A stretch of DNA of 19,610 nt from Caldisphaera sp. (lineage in GTDB: Archaea > Thermoproteota > Thermoprotei_A > Sulfolobales > Acidilobaceae), in assembly GCA_002877855.1 (NCBI GenBank), contig PNIA01000004.1, positions 1 to 19,610 of the forward strand, read 5' to 3'. A program made the translations under genes and the position numbers. The notes beneath the pieces are model-generated. The model had not been told where the DNA came from, did no database searches, and saw only the letters and a program-made list of their open reading frames with translations. This document shows, piece after piece, positions 1 through 7,971 of the stretch; positions within the stretch are counted from its first letter, which is position 1; each line of letters starts with the position of its first letter.

Positions 1-5
1 TCACC
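1..5 (-). promoter_or_regulatory. Ribosome-binding site of a leftward gene starting just outside the window
   Basis: The first five bases read GGTGA on the minus strand, the same ribosome-binding sequence used by most genes here. An AT-rich stretch that could hold a TATA box lies about 30-60 bases upstream on that strand. A leftward gene probably starts a few bases beyond the left edge. Its identity cannot be seen. Confidence 0.45.
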
Positions 6-73
6 TTTTTTTATGGGTCAAACAGACTGTAAAAATGAAAGGTTTTTAAAATATTTTTTAAATTTAGTATAAT

Positions 74-760
74 TTAAAAACTAAATTCAAATTTTTCTCC
101 TGGCCTTAATATAACAACATTTGTATTTATTCCTCTTGAAATAACTATTCTCCTAAATTCCTCTGGATCTCCATACAATACTGGAAATGTACCGTAATGC
201 ATTGGTATTGCAACTTTTGGTTTTATCAATTCTACAGCTTTTGCAGCTTCATTTTGATCCATGGTAAAGTGACCTCCTATGGGTAACAAAGCTATATCAG
301 GCTTATATATTTCTCCAATTAATTGCATCTCAGACATAATTCCAGTATCACCGGCATGATATATTGTTCCTTCTTTAGAAATTATTATAACGCCTGTTGG
401 TGCTCCAAGATTTCCACTGCTATGATTAGCTGGTGTTAAAGCTATTTTTAATCCATCTACTATCATTGGTCCTCCCATATTTCCTCCTATAACTCTTTCT
501 TCATTTCCTATTTTTTGACCAATATAGTTTGCTAGTTCAAAGATTGCGGCTACCTTTGATTTTTCATTCCTCTTCATAATTTCTATAGTATCACCTACAT
601 GATCTTCATGGCCATGAGTTAATATAATCAGATCAACATTATTTATTTTATCAATAGATGCAACAGACTTAGGATTAGATATCCATGGATCTATCAGTAT
701 TTTTTTACCTTCAACCACTAGTTCAAATGCAGATTGACCATAATAAATTAGATAACCCAC
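74..760 (-). CDS. UPF0173 family metal-dependent hydrolase (metallo-beta-lactamase fold)
   Basis: A 228-residue protein of the UPF0173 metallo-beta-lactamase-fold family, close to the usual family length. The zinc motif HGHEDH lies at about residues 49-54. Further metal ligands fit the His of PANHSS, the Asp of HAGDTG and the His of PMHYGTFP, and the family segment LLPIGG is present. The substrate of this family is not established. I place the start at the GTG at 760 because GGTGA lies five bases before it; an in-frame TTG at 772 would put that ribosome-binding site inside the gene. It is divergent from map, and the 72-base gap must hold both promoters. Family assignment is firm, cellular role unknown. 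Confidence 0.88.
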   Translation of the reverse strand: MGYLIYYGQSAFELVVEGKKILIDPWISNPKSVASIDKINNVDLIILTHGHEDHVGDTIEIMKRNEKSKVAAIFELANYIGQKIGNEERVIGGNMGGPMIVDGLKIALTPANHSSGNLGAPTGVIIISKEGTIYHAGDTGIMSEMQLIGEIYKPDIALLPIGGHFTMDQNEAAKAVELIKPKVAIPMHYGTFPVLYGDPEEFRRIVISRGINTNVVILRPGEKFEFSF

Positions 761-832
761 TTCTCTCACCAAGTATTTTTTAGTAATTCGAGAATATTAG
801 GTTTAACTAAATATCGATACAAGGGGGGGATT

Positions 833-1750
833 ATGTTTAGCCAAGATGAGATCGAAAAGCTATTAAAATCTGGAAAAATAGGTGCAGAGGCAAGGGACTT
901 AGGAGTCTCTTTAGTAAAACCTGGTGCAAGTTCTAGAGAAATTTGTGAAGAGGTAGAAAACTTAATCATAAAAAGAGGAGCCATTCCAGCATTTCCATGC
1001 AATTTTTCGATTAATGAAATAGCAGCCCATTACACCCCAGGAATAGATGATGATATGAAAGTACCAGAAAGGGGTATAGTTAAAGTTGATATAGGCGCCA
1101 ACATAGATGGATATTTATCAGATACCGCAGCCTCTGTCGCGCTTGGTAGCGAATTTAAAGAACTTACATTATCTGTAGAAAAGTCATTAAAGTCTGTAAT
1201 AGAAATTATGAAACCTAATATTACTATTTATGAGATTGGAAAGACGATTGAAACAAATATAAGAAGTAACGGTTATAGGCCTGTAAAGAATTTAACTGGT
1301 CATACCATATCAAGATATAGTCTGCATGCTGGTGAAAGCGTACCTAATTATGCAGATAGAAAAGACTTTTATAAAAGATTAAAACCTGGGACTCAAGTAG
1401 CGATAGAACCATTTGGTACAACTGGTAAAGGCTTTGTAGTAGATGGATCTAAGTCATTTATTTATTCTTTTACAGGTAAAATTCCTAAAGGTGTTTCTGA
1501 AGATGCCTTAAATCTTCTAAATTATATTAAAAACAAGTACAATAGATTACCTTTCGCAGTAAGGTGGTTATCCAAAGAGTTTGAGCCCCAAAAAATAGGA
1601 AACTTACTTAGCGAGCTTGTAAGGCAAAAAGCATTAGTTGATTATCCAATGCTAATAGAAGTTAGCAAATCAGTTGTTGCACAGTTTGAGCATACCTTTT
1701 TGATCTTAAATGATAAGATACTGGTTACAACTGAAAGCTCAACCAATTAG
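833..1750 (+). CDS. map: Type II methionine aminopeptidase
   Basis: Removes the initiator methionine from new proteins in the cytoplasm, using two divalent metal ions. The 305-residue length and the helical insertion near residues 220-270 match the archaeal/eukaryotic type II class. All five metal ligands are visible: D86 in KVDIGA, D97 in YLSDTA, H157 in LTGHTI, E192 in AIEPF and E286 in QFEHTF. H66 in AAHYTPG is the conserved substrate-binding histidine. The ATG at 833 is preceded by a run of seven Gs instead of the usual GGTGA. The gene is transcribed away from the UPF0173 gene and stands alone, since 241 bases separate it from the next gene. No defects seen. Confidence 0.96.
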   Translation: MFSQDEIEKLLKSGKIGAEARDLGVSLVKPGASSREICEEVENLIIKRGAIPAFPCNFSINEIAAHYTPGIDDDMKVPERGIVKVDIGANIDGYLSDTAASVALGSEFKELTLSVEKSLKSVIEIMKPNITIYEIGKTIETNIRSNGYRPVKNLTGHTISRYSLHAGESVPNYADRKDFYKRLKPGTQVAIEPFGTTGKGFVVDGSKSFIYSFTGKIPKGVSEDALNLLNYIKNKYNRLPFAVRWLSKEFEPQKIGNLLSELVRQKALVDYPMLIEVSKSVVAQFEHTFLILNDKILVTTESSTN

Positions 1751-1882
1751 CTTCAGTAAAGAAATCCGTATTTTAACCTTCTTCTAAAAAGTAAAGTTTA
1801 TTGTTATTTTTATCAAATTTATTTAAAAATCTATAATATTTTATTAAAAATTTCTCTAGCCTTAATGGATTAAACTTTAGGT

Positions 1883-1892
1883 TTTTATATAA
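1883..1892 (+). promoter_or_regulatory. Candidate TATA box for the DUF1512 gene
   Basis: A TTTTTATATA-like box lies here in the gap after map. With the usual archaeal spacing of about 25 bases, transcription would start near 1914 and leave a leader of about 78 bases before the TTG at 1992. The leader holds a TGGAGG (1961-1966) and a six-base inverted repeat, CAGTTT (1953-1958) with AAACTG (1985-1990), next to the GGTGA. Confidence 0.4.
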
Positions 1893-1991
1893 TTAGCCTT
1901 TAATAAAAACTCCGGGTAATGTTAATACAACTCTTTAACCTCTGGTACTTAACAGTTTTTTGGAGGCAGAAAGCTAAAACGGTGAAACTGC

Positions 1992-3107
1992 TTGGTAAAT
2001 TTAACAGCAATAGAAAATTGGTCTTATTTGCTAATTAATTTAGTTTGGGTACTAATATTTATCATGTATTTGTTTGGATTTGGAAATTGGATCCAAGTGT
2101 ATTGGTGGAAAGCAGATATAAAATCTAAACTAGTTGTATTAAATAATATGGCTACTTCCGCTAAGAATAAGACTCTTGAGTTTATGAATAAAAATAAGGC
2201 TAAAGATCCATCCAAGACATTAGATAGACTAATTGATTTTTTTGCGATAGACCCTGTAAATATAGAACCTACTGATATAATAAATAGACTAAGACATATA
2301 ATTAATATTAGAGATACCAGATTTAAGCAAAGTTTTGAAACATCTATGCCAGATGCTAATGAAACTGCAAGAAGTATTGCTTCCACAGCTGCTGAAATAT
2401 CATCAGCATTATATTTTATTTATAGATATGTTCAACACATATTACTTAGTGGAGAGAAGACTAAAAATTGGTATTTGATAATGTATCTTTCTCTTATGAT
2501 GCCACAAATAATGCAGATAGCAAACATTTACAGAAAAGCATTAGATGATTTTCTAGAAGGAGTCCCAGTTGGAGATGGAGCGGGGGCTCTTGTAGCATTA
2601 AAAATAAGTGATTTCAAATCTGATTGGAGAGAAGTTGATGAGGATACCGTTGCAACAGAAAGTGAGTATAAAGGAAGAAAAATATTGCTTGTAAAAGCTA
2701 AGGGTCCTGGATCAACAGTTGGTAGACCAGGAGAAGCTACTGAAAAAATAATTAGAGAATCTCTTGCTAAAGGAGAAAGAGTTTCATTATTAATAACTGT
2801 GGATGCTGCATTAAAATATGAAGGAGAAGAAACAGGTACAGTTGCAGAAGGTGTAGGAGCTGCTATAGGAGATCCCGGTCCGGAAAAAATTAGATTTGAA
2901 AGGATAGCAGCTGAATATAATATACCATTGAGAGCTGTTATAGTAAAAATGGGTATGGATGAAGCAATAATGGCAATGAACAAAAAGATTTTAGATGGTA
3001 CAGATAAAGCTGTCGATAGAATAAAATTAATCATAGAAGAAGAGTCAAAACCTGGAGATACTGTTGTTATAGCCGGTATAGGCAACACGGCTGGTGTTGG
3101 TCAATGA
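1992..3107 (+). CDS. DUF1512 family membrane-associated protein
   Basis: A 371-residue protein that I recognise as DUF1512, a family known from crenarchaea without a defined function. A hydrophobic segment at about residues 11-30 should anchor it in the membrane, and residues 135-185 are hydrophobic and aromatic enough for one or two more. The C-terminal half, from about 190, looks soluble and ends in a glycine-rich tail (IAGIGNTAGVG). The start is TTG, with GGTGA six bases before it. The stop overlaps the start of the next gene as ATGA, so the two are probably translationally coupled and may form a complex. No catalytic motif is apparent to me. Confidence 0.85.
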   Translation: MVNLTAIENWSYLLINLVWVLIFIMYLFGFGNWIQVYWWKADIKSKLVVLNNMATSAKNKTLEFMNKNKAKDPSKTLDRLIDFFAIDPVNIEPTDIINRLRHIINIRDTRFKQSFETSMPDANETARSIASTAAEISSALYFIYRYVQHILLSGEKTKNWYLIMYLSLMMPQIMQIANIYRKALDDFLEGVPVGDGAGALVALKISDFKSDWREVDEDTVATESEYKGRKILLVKAKGPGSTVGRPGEATEKIIRESLAKGERVSLLITVDAALKYEGEETGTVAEGVGAAIGDPGPEKIRFERIAAEYNIPLRAVIVKMGMDEAIMAMNKKILDGTDKAVDRIKLIIEEESKPGDTVVIAGIGNTAGVGQ

Positions 3108-3397
3108 GCGATTTTGGAATAAACTTTGCTTATCAAGCTATTTTATTGTTTATAGTATTAGTAGTGGTTATTTTATTAACCTTAAGGCAAGCAAACGAAT
3201 TAAAGAAAATGTCTGAGGCACAAAAAAGACCAAAATTTATAACAGTAGAAGATTGTAATGGAATGGTTACAACTAGAGATTTTAAACCAGGCGATTTTGT
3301 AGGCTTTATTGAAGGAACTTGCGATAATAAAGGAAGTCAGAGAAAGGTCATCGGAATTTATGCCATCAGAGAGGAACCTAAGAAAAAGAGGTTCTAA
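3104..3397 (+). CDS. Small single-pass membrane protein coupled to DUF1512
   Basis: A 97-residue protein with one strong membrane segment at about residues 8-26, followed by a short charged linker. A small, probably beta-rich soluble domain follows (residues 45-90), ending in a basic tail (PKKKRF). Its ATG overlaps the DUF1512 stop by four bases, and a GGTGT lies six bases upstream inside that gene. I do not recognise a named family. The coupling and shared membrane location suggest that it works with the DUF1512 protein, which is inference. Two cysteines (in EDCNG and GTCDN) flank the soluble domain. Confidence 0.78.
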   Translation: MSDFGINFAYQAILLFIVLVVVILLTLRQANELKKMSEAQKRPKFITVEDCNGMVTTRDFKPGDFVGFIEGTCDNKGSQRKVIGIYAIREEPKKKRF

Positions 3398-3488
3398 TTT
3401 TTGTTCTATAATACCTACGAATTTCATTAATACATGAATCATCAAAAAATCTTTACGATGATATCAGAAATTTATTTTATAAAAAAGT

Positions 3489-3606
3489 TTTAGATTTAAA
3501 TATCTAAATCTCATACTAAAAGGAGAAGTTTTCTTATTATTTTTAAAATACTTTTGAAGGTGGAAAACTTTTTTATGTAACAAAATCAAAAAATTACATA
3601 AGGTGT
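3489..3606 (+). promoter_or_regulatory. Leader of the glycosyltransferase gene with three inverted repeats
   Basis: Three perfect inverted repeats precede the gene at 3612. TTTAGAT (3489-3495) pairs with ATCTAAA (3502-3508). AAGTTTTC (3526-3533) pairs with GAAAACTT (3563-3570). TTATGTAA (3573-3580) pairs with TTACATAA (3594-3601). The last arm touches the ribosome-binding site AGGTGT (3601-3606). The sequence is very AT-rich, so some of this pairing may be chance. Confidence 0.35.
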
Positions 3607-3611
3607 AAGAA

Positions 3612-4787
3612 TTGACAATAGAAAATATTGTCCAAGCCGTAAGAAATACTGAGTTGGCAACAAACAGCGCATTTTCATCTTCTCCATATTTAAAATATGC
3701 AGTTGCTGCTGATTGGACCGCAATATCAGCATATGCAATTGTTTTAATTATAACATTAACTTTATATAGCTCAAAAAAAGATAAAGAAAAAGCTTCAAAC
3801 GCAGTATTAGTTATAGTAAGTATAGCAAGTAAAAAGGTTAAAGATATATTATATAAAAACATTAGTTACCACAAAAAATTTGGCCTACCGATTTATTTAG
3901 TAATAGATGACGGGGCAGATCTTCAAGAAGAACTTTCTAAAAGAAAAGATATAAAACTTGTAGTCGTTCCCAAGTCCTTCAGGCATGATTTATTTGGTAA
4001 GGGTAGAGCCTTAAGATATTTTGTTGAAAATAAAGTTAGAAATGATCTGTGGTATGTTTTTCTTGATGATGATAACCTTATTTTAAACGACTCTTTTCTC
4101 TATGAAATTCCTTATTATGAAAAAAAAGGTTATGTAGCATTTAATCCTGTATTGTTTCCTAGGAGAGGAAAATCTTATATTGCATATATAATGGACTTTG
4201 CGAGATATTTAGATGACATATCATTCTTTAGGTTGTTTACTGGTATTGTAAAAAAACCATATGTAGGTCTTCATGGCGAGCTTTTAGGTGTTAAAGGATC
4301 TTTCCTAACAAGAGTGAATGCATTTAATAAGCCAAGCAAGGTAGAGGATTTTCACTTTTCTATAGAGGTAGTTAAAAACAATGGAAAAACTTGGCAAAGC
4401 AACACTAAGGTAAGTATATTGAGCCCTAACTCAATAAAGGATTTAATTAAGCAAAGGGCAAGATGGTATTCAGGTATGACAGAAGATTCTAAACATGCAC
4501 CAATAAAAATGAGAATCATTATAGCTTTTAAAACATTTTCAAGGACCTTAGGATTAATAGGATTATGGATATTATTACCCTTTGTAAATTATTGGATCAT
4601 AGCATTAATAATAATTCCTAGTAGCTTAATCTATTGGGTTGTTTATATATATGGAGTTAAAAAAGCTGGTAAGATAAGATATATAATTACATTACCAATT
4701 TTTGGTATATTAGAAGGATTTGGACTTTTATATGGATTAACAAAAGTGGGTAAAAAAGAGTTTATAGTAATAGATAAAACCTTATAG
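3612..4787 (+). CDS. Membrane-bound family-2 glycosyltransferase with processive-type motifs
   Basis: A 391-residue GT-A fold glycosyltransferase. Residues 29-52 form an N-terminal membrane helix. The catalytic domain runs from about 63 to 290, and hydrophobic segments at about 305-347 and 357-376 form a C-terminal membrane region. The family-2 motifs are in order: VIDDG (97-101), the metal-binding DDDN (152-155), the base motif ED (245-246) and QRARW (281-285). The last is the QxxRW signature of cellulose- and hyaluronan-synthase-like enzymes. It probably transfers sugar from a nucleotide sugar at the inner face of the membrane; the product is unknown. The start is TTG with AGGTGT five bases upstream. 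It ends 34 bases from the convergent hxlB gene. No other polysaccharide gene is nearby. Confidence 0.88.
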   Translation: MTIENIVQAVRNTELATNSAFSSSPYLKYAVAADWTAISAYAIVLIITLTLYSSKKDKEKASNAVLVIVSIASKKVKDILYKNISYHKKFGLPIYLVIDDGADLQEELSKRKDIKLVVVPKSFRHDLFGKGRALRYFVENKVRNDLWYVFLDDDNLILNDSFLYEIPYYEKKGYVAFNPVLFPRRGKSYIAYIMDFARYLDDISFFRLFTGIVKKPYVGLHGELLGVKGSFLTRVNAFNKPSKVEDFHFSIEVVKNNGKTWQSNTKVSILSPNSIKDLIKQRARWYSGMTEDSKHAPIKMRIIIAFKTFSRTLGLIGLWILLPFVNYWIIALIIIPSSLIYWVVYIYGVKKAGKIRYIITLPIFGILEGFGLLYGLTKVGKKEFIVIDKTL

Positions 4788-4821
4788 TTTGAATTTAATT
4801 CGTCAAGTTTTATATAATAAA

Positions 4822-5439
4822 CTAAAGCTCTACATTTGCATGCCTGGCCCTCATCTGATCTTCGCTTATATTTAATTTTACCATAAGATTGTAAACTATT
4901 CCATCTAGGAAAACCATTGTAGTATCTTCAAACAAAGTTCCTAAAGGAGCTAATGGTTCATGCAATCCTAGAATTTGTCTCGCAAAGTAATCATCCATTT
5001 TACTGATTTTTGATCTTCCAGGTATTTTTATTACCATATCAGCAATAGATCCTAATGGCGAATCTGGAAATGTAGTAAGTGCAATAACTTTTGAACCAAC
5101 TTTTTTTGCAGCATCTGCTGCATCTACTATTAATTGAGTTCTACCAGAGCCAGATATAGCTATTGCTAAATCGCCCTTAGATATACTTGGTACAATTGTT
5201 TCTCCTAAAACATATGAATTAAATCCCATGTGAAGCAACCTCATTGCAAAAGCCTTACCTACTAATCCGCTTCTGCCGGCTCCCATCACTAAGACCTTTG
5301 TGTTCTTCTTATATGCATCTATTAAGTCATTTGTAAACATATCTATTTCCTTTGGCTCAATAACTTCAGCTGCTTTAATAATAAAATTTGATATCTCTTT
5401 CATGGCTTGCAACGCTGTATGGCTTACATTATTATCCAA
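4822..5439 (-). CDS. hxlB: 6-phospho-3-hexuloisomerase (SIS domain)
   Basis: Interconverts D-arabino-3-hexulose 6-phosphate and fructose 6-phosphate. In archaea without the oxidative pentose phosphate pathway the reaction runs from fructose 6-phosphate to make ribulose 5-phosphate. The 205-residue SIS-domain protein has [12 protein letters not shown] at about residues 53-64, SGSGRT at 96-101, the FEDT segment carrying the likely catalytic glutamate near 170-173, and the family-typical end ARHANVE. The start is most likely TTG at 5439, since GGTGA lies five bases upstream; an in-frame GTG at 5448 overlaps that site. The partner synthase (hxlA) is not in the window. The gene is transcribed alone; about 180 AT-rich bases precede it. 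Confidence 0.92.
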   Translation of the reverse strand: MDNNVSHTALQAMKEISNFIIKAAEVIEPKEIDMFTNDLIDAYKKNTKVLVMGAGRSGLVGKAFAMRLLHMGFNSYVLGETIVPSISKGDLAIAISGSGRTQLIVDAADAAKKVGSKVIALTTFPDSPLGSIADMVIKIPGRSKISKMDDYFARQILGLHEPLAPLGTLFEDTTMVFLDGIVYNLMVKLNISEDQMRARHANVEL

Positions 5440-5619
5440 AGAACTCACCGATATATGGTAAAAATTTACAGTTTAAAAAATTTTTATTTTAAACCATTTT
5501 TATCTTTTTTATATTTTATAAACTTAATAAATTTTTAAAAAAGATAAAACAGATTATTTTCTCATATAAATTTTAAAAAACTAGCAAAATCTATTATCAT
5601 ATAAAAAATTTAAAAACAA

Positions 5620-6534
5620 CTATACTTTTCTTTTCACATAACCTGGATATTCTCTAGTTCCTATAAATAATGAGCCGCCATTATAAAGACCAGAGACTAT
5701 AAGATTACCTCCTGTATATAATAGATAAGCTGTGTTGTATTCAAAAGAAACTATGTATCTACCATTTTCATCTTTAACACATGGAGGATAAACTAAAGCA
5801 CTTGGTTGGCCTTCATCTACTTTTATTGTTATTGTATTGATATAAGTTGGTATTCTTATTTTTCTGTAATCCCTTAATAATGGACAATTTCCAGAAATCT
5901 CTGATGGAATGCCTGTCCAGCTTAGCTCCTTATTAAAAATCCTCCCTCTTCTCCATGATAGGCATGGTCCTTCTACCAAAACTCCACCAAAGTTATTTTT
6001 ACATTCTATTATTTGAGTTTTGCTCAAAAAGCTCTTTAATATATTTTCAGCATTTTTTTCTTTATATATAACTATATCTATATCCGAAAAATTATTTTGC
6101 ATGCCCAAAGAATAAGAACCGGTTAAGCCAACATATTTTATATCTATATCATCTAAAATTTCTTCTAATATTCTATAAACTATTGGATCAATATTTTTAT
6201 ATTCATGAAAAATATACTTTTCAAATAATTTCTTGGGGTTATTGTATTCAATGATATCATCTAAACTAATATAGACCATATGAGCCCTATAAATAGGATC
6301 GTAAGTCAATTTCATTCCAGATTCTCTCATGGCATTTAAAATTCCATTTGGCCCATATTCGCTTAGTATTCTACAAAATGAAATTGTCCCTTTTTTCCAT
6401 GCACTATTTTTACAAGAAACATATTTTGGTATAACTGGTATATAACCTTCTGGTGACGGAATACCAATTTCAACTCCAACTACTAAACTTTTGGTTATTA
6501 TGGTAGAATTATGGCCATATCTCAATTGGTTCAA
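5620..6534 (-). CDS. Nucleotidyltransferase-fold protein, downstream copy of a tandem pair
   Basis: A 304-residue protein with a DNA-polymerase-beta-type nucleotidyltransferase core in its middle. The GS motif (LTGSYSLG, about residues 137-144) is followed by SDID (about 150-153), the paired metal-binding aspartates. An N-terminal domain of about 120 residues and a C-terminal beta-rich domain flank the core. The same three-part layout occurs in the gene just upstream, so the two are paralogues. Substrate unknown. TTG at 6534 is the preferred start (GGTGG five bases before); GTG at 6543 is possible. With either start it overlaps the end of the upstream gene, so the two are co-transcribed. About 180 bases separate it from hxlB. 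Confidence 0.82.
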   Translation of the reverse strand: MNQLRYGHNSTIITKSLVVGVEIGIPSPEGYIPVIPKYVSCKNSAWKKGTISFCRILSEYGPNGILNAMRESGMKLTYDPIYRAHMVYISLDDIIEYNNPKKLFEKYIFHEYKNIDPIVYRILEEILDDIDIKYVGLTGSYSLGMQNNFSDIDIVIYKEKNAENILKSFLSKTQIIECKNNFGGVLVEGPCLSWRRGRIFNKELSWTGIPSEISGNCPLLRDYRKIRIPTYINTITIKVDEGQPSALVYPPCVKDENGRYIVSFEYNTAYLLYTGGNLIVSGLYNGGSLFIGTREYPGYVKRKV

Positions 6535-7366
6535 TTTTTCCACCTAGGTCGGGAGATATAATTATTTTATGTTTTATTTCATCTCTTTGCAATGTACCAT
6601 CAAAATAATATTTTCCAAGAGGTAGCTCTGAGTACCTAGTATGCCAAGTGACTAATTCTATGTTTCCATAATCAATACTCTTAACTTTATAAAAACTTGG
6701 AACCAAATAGCTTTCATCGTTATCATATATTTCTATTAAGCCCTTATAACTTGAAATATTACTGTACATGCTATAACATTTCTTTGATTCAATTTGTCTA
6801 AGAATCCTTATTGTATATGGGATATTTAAATAGCAAGAATCCAAAACCCTTCTGTTGGATAACATAAGATATGCTTTTTGGCTCATGGTATTAGAAACTT
6901 TATTATATCTATTGCTACAGTTTTTAATTAATCCATTATTCCTAAGCTCTTTTAATTTCTCATAGATTTTCCTATTATCCCCAAAAACAGTTAAATCCAC
7001 ATCACTATTAATATTTTCAAGACCAAACGCATAACTACCGATAAGGCCTACATAGCTTGGATTAATTACATCTATAAGCTCTAATATTTTTTGTGGCAAA
7101 TTCATATATTTATTTATAAAAATTTCATGGGGATCATAGCTCTCTATTATGCTTTCCTTTAATATAACTGGAACATCCCTTCCTACGCAATCCAAATATT
7201 TAATAAAATTTCTTGGTGTATATTTAATAAAATCATTTGACGATATTTTTTTCTTACCAATCAAATAAGGTATAGCTATATAGCCGTTTTCAGGATGTTC
7301 GTAACCCTTAATAATCCATAATATATCTTCAAAATTTTTTACCTTAGCATACCAACCTTCAAACAA
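6509..7366 (-). CDS. Nucleotidyltransferase-fold protein, upstream copy of a tandem pair
   Basis: A 285-residue paralogue of the following gene. The core shows LIGSYAFG (108-115) and SDVD (121-124), the GS and DxD motifs of the Pol-beta nucleotidyltransferase superfamily. The N-terminal domain shares a 'GY(I)xIPY/PK' segment with its neighbour, and the C-terminal beta-rich domain lines up by eye. It is much longer than minimal MNT antitoxins (about 100-150 residues), and no HEPN partner is present, so I do not call it a toxin-antitoxin gene. The start is TTG with GGTGA six bases upstream. Whether it transfers nucleotides to RNA, protein or a small molecule cannot be seen. Confidence 0.82.
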   Translation of the reverse strand: MFEGWYAKVKNFEDILWIIKGYEHPENGYIAIPYLIGKKKISSNDFIKYTPRNFIKYLDCVGRDVPVILKESIIESYDPHEIFINKYMNLPQKILELIDVINPSYVGLIGSYAFGLENINSDVDLTVFGDNRKIYEKLKELRNNGLIKNCSNRYNKVSNTMSQKAYLMLSNRRVLDSCYLNIPYTIRILRQIESKKCYSMYSNISSYKGLIEIYDNDESYLVPSFYKVKSIDYGNIELVTWHTRYSELPLGKYYFDGTLQRDEIKHKIIISPDLGGKIEPIEIWP

Positions 7367-7451
7367 AACATTTCACCGATTGATTGGCATTTAATTTCTT
7401 ATTCAAAACTAAACATCTTTCAAATAACAAAAATAAATCATTTTAAAATAT

Positions 7452-7778
7452 TTATTGTTTTAATAGAGCTATTGCATCTTGCAATGCCTTTACTTTATCT
7501 TGATCTTTGCTGCTTACACAAGCCTGAACTATGCTTGCCAATATCTTATAAATTTTTGCTATTTCATTTCCCTGAAATTTTACATTTGACTCTATAGATT
7601 TTAAATTAGCATTTAAAGAATCAACCAATAACTCAAGCACAGATACAACATCATCAATGTCTTCATGCTCGTGTTCGTGTACATGCTCATGACCATGCTC
7701 TTCCTCTACTTCTTCAACTATCTTATCTAAATCTTCCTTTTTCTTCGGCAAATCCATCCTTTTTCTTCCACTGCTCAA
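7452..7778 (-). CDS. Small His-rich protein with a helical C-terminal half
   Basis: A 108-residue acidic protein of unrecognised family. After a basic start (residues 1-15) comes an acidic stretch and a histidine cluster: six histidines alternate with other residues between 28 and 38. Such clusters usually bind Ni, Zn or Co. Residues 40-107 look helical and probably form a coiled coil. The TTG at 7778 has a GGGGT seven bases upstream; an ATG 21 bases further in is an alternative start. A TATA-like box with a purine-rich BRE lies about 50 bases upstream (7825-7839). It is divergent from the DUF655 gene and precedes the nucleotidyltransferase pair on the same strand with an 85-base gap. Metal handling or storage is a guess. 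Confidence 0.72.
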   Translation of the reverse strand: MSSGRKRMDLPKKKEDLDKIVEEVEEEHGHEHVHEHEHEDIDDVVSVLELLVDSLNANLKSIESNVKFQGNEIAKIYKILASIVQACVSSKDQDKVKALQDAIALLKQ

Positions 7779-7824
7779 CTTAAATACCCCATTTAGTTCT
7801 CATTATTTTTATTGTAATCGAGGC

Positions 7825-7839
7825 TTTTAATATCTTTTC
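7825..7839 (-). promoter_or_regulatory. Candidate BRE/TATA promoter of the His-rich protein gene
   Basis: On the minus strand GAAAAG (7839-7834) is followed by ATATTAAAA (7833-7825), a good match to an archaeal BRE plus TATA box. Transcription would start near 7803, giving a leader of about 25 bases. Confidence 0.4.
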
Positions 7840-7879
7840 AGATTATAGTGCCTTAATAAAACTTTATTTTTATTTTATG

Positions 7880-7896
7880 CAAAAGTTTTAATAAAA
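7880..7896 (+). promoter_or_regulatory. Candidate BRE/TATA promoter of the DUF655-rsmA-prmC cluster
   Basis: CAAAAG (7880-7885) followed by TTTTAATAAAA resembles a BRE and TATA box facing right. Start would fall near 7915, leaving a leader of about 55 bases that ends in a strong ribosome-binding site (AAGGAGGAGA). Confidence 0.33.
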
Positions 7897-7971
7897 TATT
7901 ACAAAAACCAACAATTATAATATTTCCTAACTATTAGTAAATAGTGGTGAAAAATAAGGAGGAGAGTTTTA

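Noticed and set aside
2528..3088. A long minus-strand open frame (186 codons) opposite the DUF1512 gene
   Set aside because: It is antisense to a well-supported gene, has Ser/Ile/Pro-rich shadow composition, and has no ribosome-binding site.
5620..7366. HEPN/MNT-type toxin-antitoxin system
   Set aside because: Two long nucleotidyltransferases are adjacent, but there is no HEPN protein with its RX4-6H motif, and each protein is far larger than a typical MNT antitoxin.
7661..7697. Repeat GAGCAT/CATGAG units as a DNA repeat element
   Set aside because: They are the codons of the alternating Glu-His stretch in the His-rich protein, so a coding explanation is enough.
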